Shown here piece after piece: positions 28,842-29,815 of a stretch of DNA of 29,815 nucleotides. The position numbers and the translations under genes were made by a program. Within the stretch, counting starts at the first letter, position 1. Each line of letters begins with the position of its first letter. Under the pieces are notes generated by a model. It was not told the origin of the DNA and searched no databases. It saw nothing but the letters and a program-made list of their open reading frames with translations. Origin of the DNA: Nitrospiria bacterium (GTDB lineage Bacteria > Nitrospirota > CAKKRA01 > 9FT-COMBO-42-15); the NCBI GenBank assembly GCA_919903585.1, contig CAKKST010000125.1:1-29815 (forward strand), read 5' to 3'.

Positions 28842-29258
28842 TCACTCTTTTTCTTGCAAGATTATACCGTTAGCCCAAGCAACAATTGATTCGGCCAAAG
28901 ATATAGCCTCGTTAATATCTTCAAATGTGATTTCTCCCCAATACCCAGGATATCGAGCCTCTACAGCATAAGGGGTTAACAAACCTGCATTAGCAATTTC
29001 TGGTGGCAAACTAATTCCACCGTCATTTGCAATCTCTATTAATGCATCAATATCATGTATTAAGGGAAACTCAATCCTTCTATGAAGAAGAACTGCTTTA
29101 AGAGCCTTTTCAGCCGCTTGCTGTGCATGGAAGCAGATTTGCTCTGGTAAGATATTTTCACCGTTCTTCGCTATTCGTGCCAGATTCAGATCGCTTTTGG
29201 CATGGATGAGCCAATCTTGTGGAGACCCTGGAATTTTTTTCTCACTTGGCTGATTCAT
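28842..29258 (-). CDS. HEPN domain protein (toxin of HEPN/MNT pair)
   Basis: 138 residues. Helical HEPN fold: DWLIHAKSDLNLARIA, then PEQICFHAQQAAEKALKAVL, HDIDALIEIA, and the late LTPYAVEARYPG...AISLAESIVAW segment. HEPN proteins paired with minimal nucleotidyltransferases act as RNases whose activity the partner blocks by AMPylation. The classical R-x4-6-H RNase motif is not evident in its usual late position, so activity is uncertain. The ATG lies inside the end of the MNT gene (17-base overlap), showing coupling. Confidence 0.87.
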   Translation of the reverse strand: MNQPSEKKIPGSPQDWLIHAKSDLNLARIAKNGENILPEQICFHAQQAAEKALKAVLLHRRIEFPLIHDIDALIEIANDGGISLPPEIANAGLLTPYAVEARYPGYWGEITFEDINEAISLAESIVAWANGIILQEKE

Positions 29259-29589
29259 ATACTACCTTTCCAGAGCGTAGAACCTCACGATATATCAGGC
29301 CTGGTTGGTCAGCAACTTTTTGTAAGAAATTTTCTGAAACTACTATAATGTCCATTGCCATATTGATACCTTGAAGTGCCCGCCGAATTCGTATACTTTC
29401 CTTCCGTGGATTAACATGCTCATCCTTAACCACAACCATGATGTCAATATCACTATGAATGTCGGGCTTTCCTTGTACTGTAGAACCAAAGAGAATTACT
29501 TTACAAGGCTGCTCAATGCTAATAATCTTCTGAATTGCAGCTTTGATCTTATTTGGCGTAATTGCCCAAGGTGGTCGTATTGTTTTCAT
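29242..29589 (-). CDS. Minimal nucleotidyltransferase (MNT antitoxin)
   Basis: 115 residues with the polymerase-beta-type nucleotidyltransferase site: ILFGSTVQGK (GS motif), SDIDIMVVV (two Asp) and MDIIVVS (third Asp). In MntA-HepT systems such proteins poly-AMPylate and neutralise the HEPN toxin. It is first in the pair and starts 74 bases after the hypD stop, with only a weak ribosome binding site. The pair splits hypD from hypE. Confidence 0.88.
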   Translation of the reverse strand: MKTIRPPWAITPNKIKAAIQKIISIEQPCKVILFGSTVQGKPDIHSDIDIMVVVKDEHVNPRKESIRIRRALQGINMAMDIIVVSENFLQKVADQPGLIYREVLRSGKVVYESAK

Positions 29590-29663
29590 GATATCTCACT
29601 TAAAAGATTAGTTTATATTACTATCAATAATAGCAGAAAGATGAATAAATCTCAAGAAACGAA

Positions 29664-29815
29664 TTACTTTCCAGCAAACCTATAATATGCCGAGCAGCTT
29701 CCCTCTGTAGACACCATGCATGGGCCGACAGGGTTTTCAGGCGTGCATGCCTTGCCAAAGAGCCCGCACTCTGGCGGCTCCTTTAAGCCGCGAAGCACAT
29801 CCCCGCAATTGCAGC
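29664..29815 (-). CDS. hypD: Hydrogenase maturation protein HypD (C-terminal end only)
   Basis: The last 49 codons or so of the gene; the rest lies beyond the right edge. The Cys-rich end is diagnostic: CNCGDVLRGL, PPECGLFGKACTPENPVGPC, MVSTEGSC, AYYRF. These cysteines bind the [4Fe-4S] cluster of HypD, which with HypC assembles the Fe(CN)2CO unit. It is on the same strand as hypE, its usual neighbour, but about 1 kb away because of the inserted genes. Confidence 0.93.
   Translation of the reverse strand, partial: CNCGDVLRGLKEPPECGLFGKACTPENPVGPCMVSTEGSCSAYYRFAGK

Overview
The window looks like bacterial chromosome from a Gram-negative anaerobe or microaerophile. It encodes two lipoproteins, one of them paired with an outer-membrane barrel of the Omp85 surface-antigen type, a c-type cytochrome, [NiFe]-hydrogenase maturation genes and a membrane complex related to group 4 hydrogenases. 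The gene mix (Ehr-type complex, DUF4912 with GH57, archaeal-type ATP-dependent DNA ligase) and the many short palindromic repeats recall Nitrospirota or Desulfobacterota-like subsurface genomes. That placement is inferred from gene content only.

Positions 1-8557 (minus strand) hold one tight operon, hyfB-hyfC-hyfE-hyfF-hyfG-hyfI homologues followed by a CPA2-type cation:proton antiporter that runs off the left edge. The large subunit has lost all four Ni-binding cysteines, so this should be an energy-converting hydrogenase-related (Ehr) complex rather than a hydrogenase. No ferredoxin-like subunit is encoded in the operon. Its promoter overlaps, back to back, the promoter of a secreted cytochrome c'-like gene (8689-9153, plus strand).

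Positions 9307-12988 (plus strand) hold three translationally coupled genes: a DUF2400/TIGR02757 protein with a C-terminal Cys cluster, an ATP-dependent DNA ligase and a lipoprotein with a metallo-beta-lactamase fold. A ferritin-like gene on the minus strand overlaps the end of the last one and has a PerR/Fur-like palindrome on its promoter. Positions 13489-16532 pair a metallopeptidase/beta-propeller lipoprotein with an outer-membrane barrel. Positions 16558-19134 (minus strand) pair a DUF4912 protein with a GH57 glucan branching-type enzyme.

Positions 19411-25300 (minus strand) are visibly more AT-rich and accessory in character. A 7TM-GAF sensor histidine kinase sits directly behind a divergent aldehyde dehydrogenase. 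Upstream lies a cluster of small toxin-antitoxin-like genes (HicB-like, DUF2283/DUF4258, CopG/BrnA with BrnT), gene stubs, palindromic repeats and a duplicated leader of about 40 bp. A hybrid histidine kinase (25565-27640, plus strand) with a consensus promoter follows. The right edge carries hypE and the end of hypD on the minus strand. Between them sit a HEPN/MNT toxin-antitoxin pair and a small basic ORF.

Several palindromic repeat families are scattered through the window, and two copies lie in frame inside hyfG and hyfB. Three convergent gene pairs leave almost no room for terminators. Product names rest on motifs read by eye; no database search was possible.
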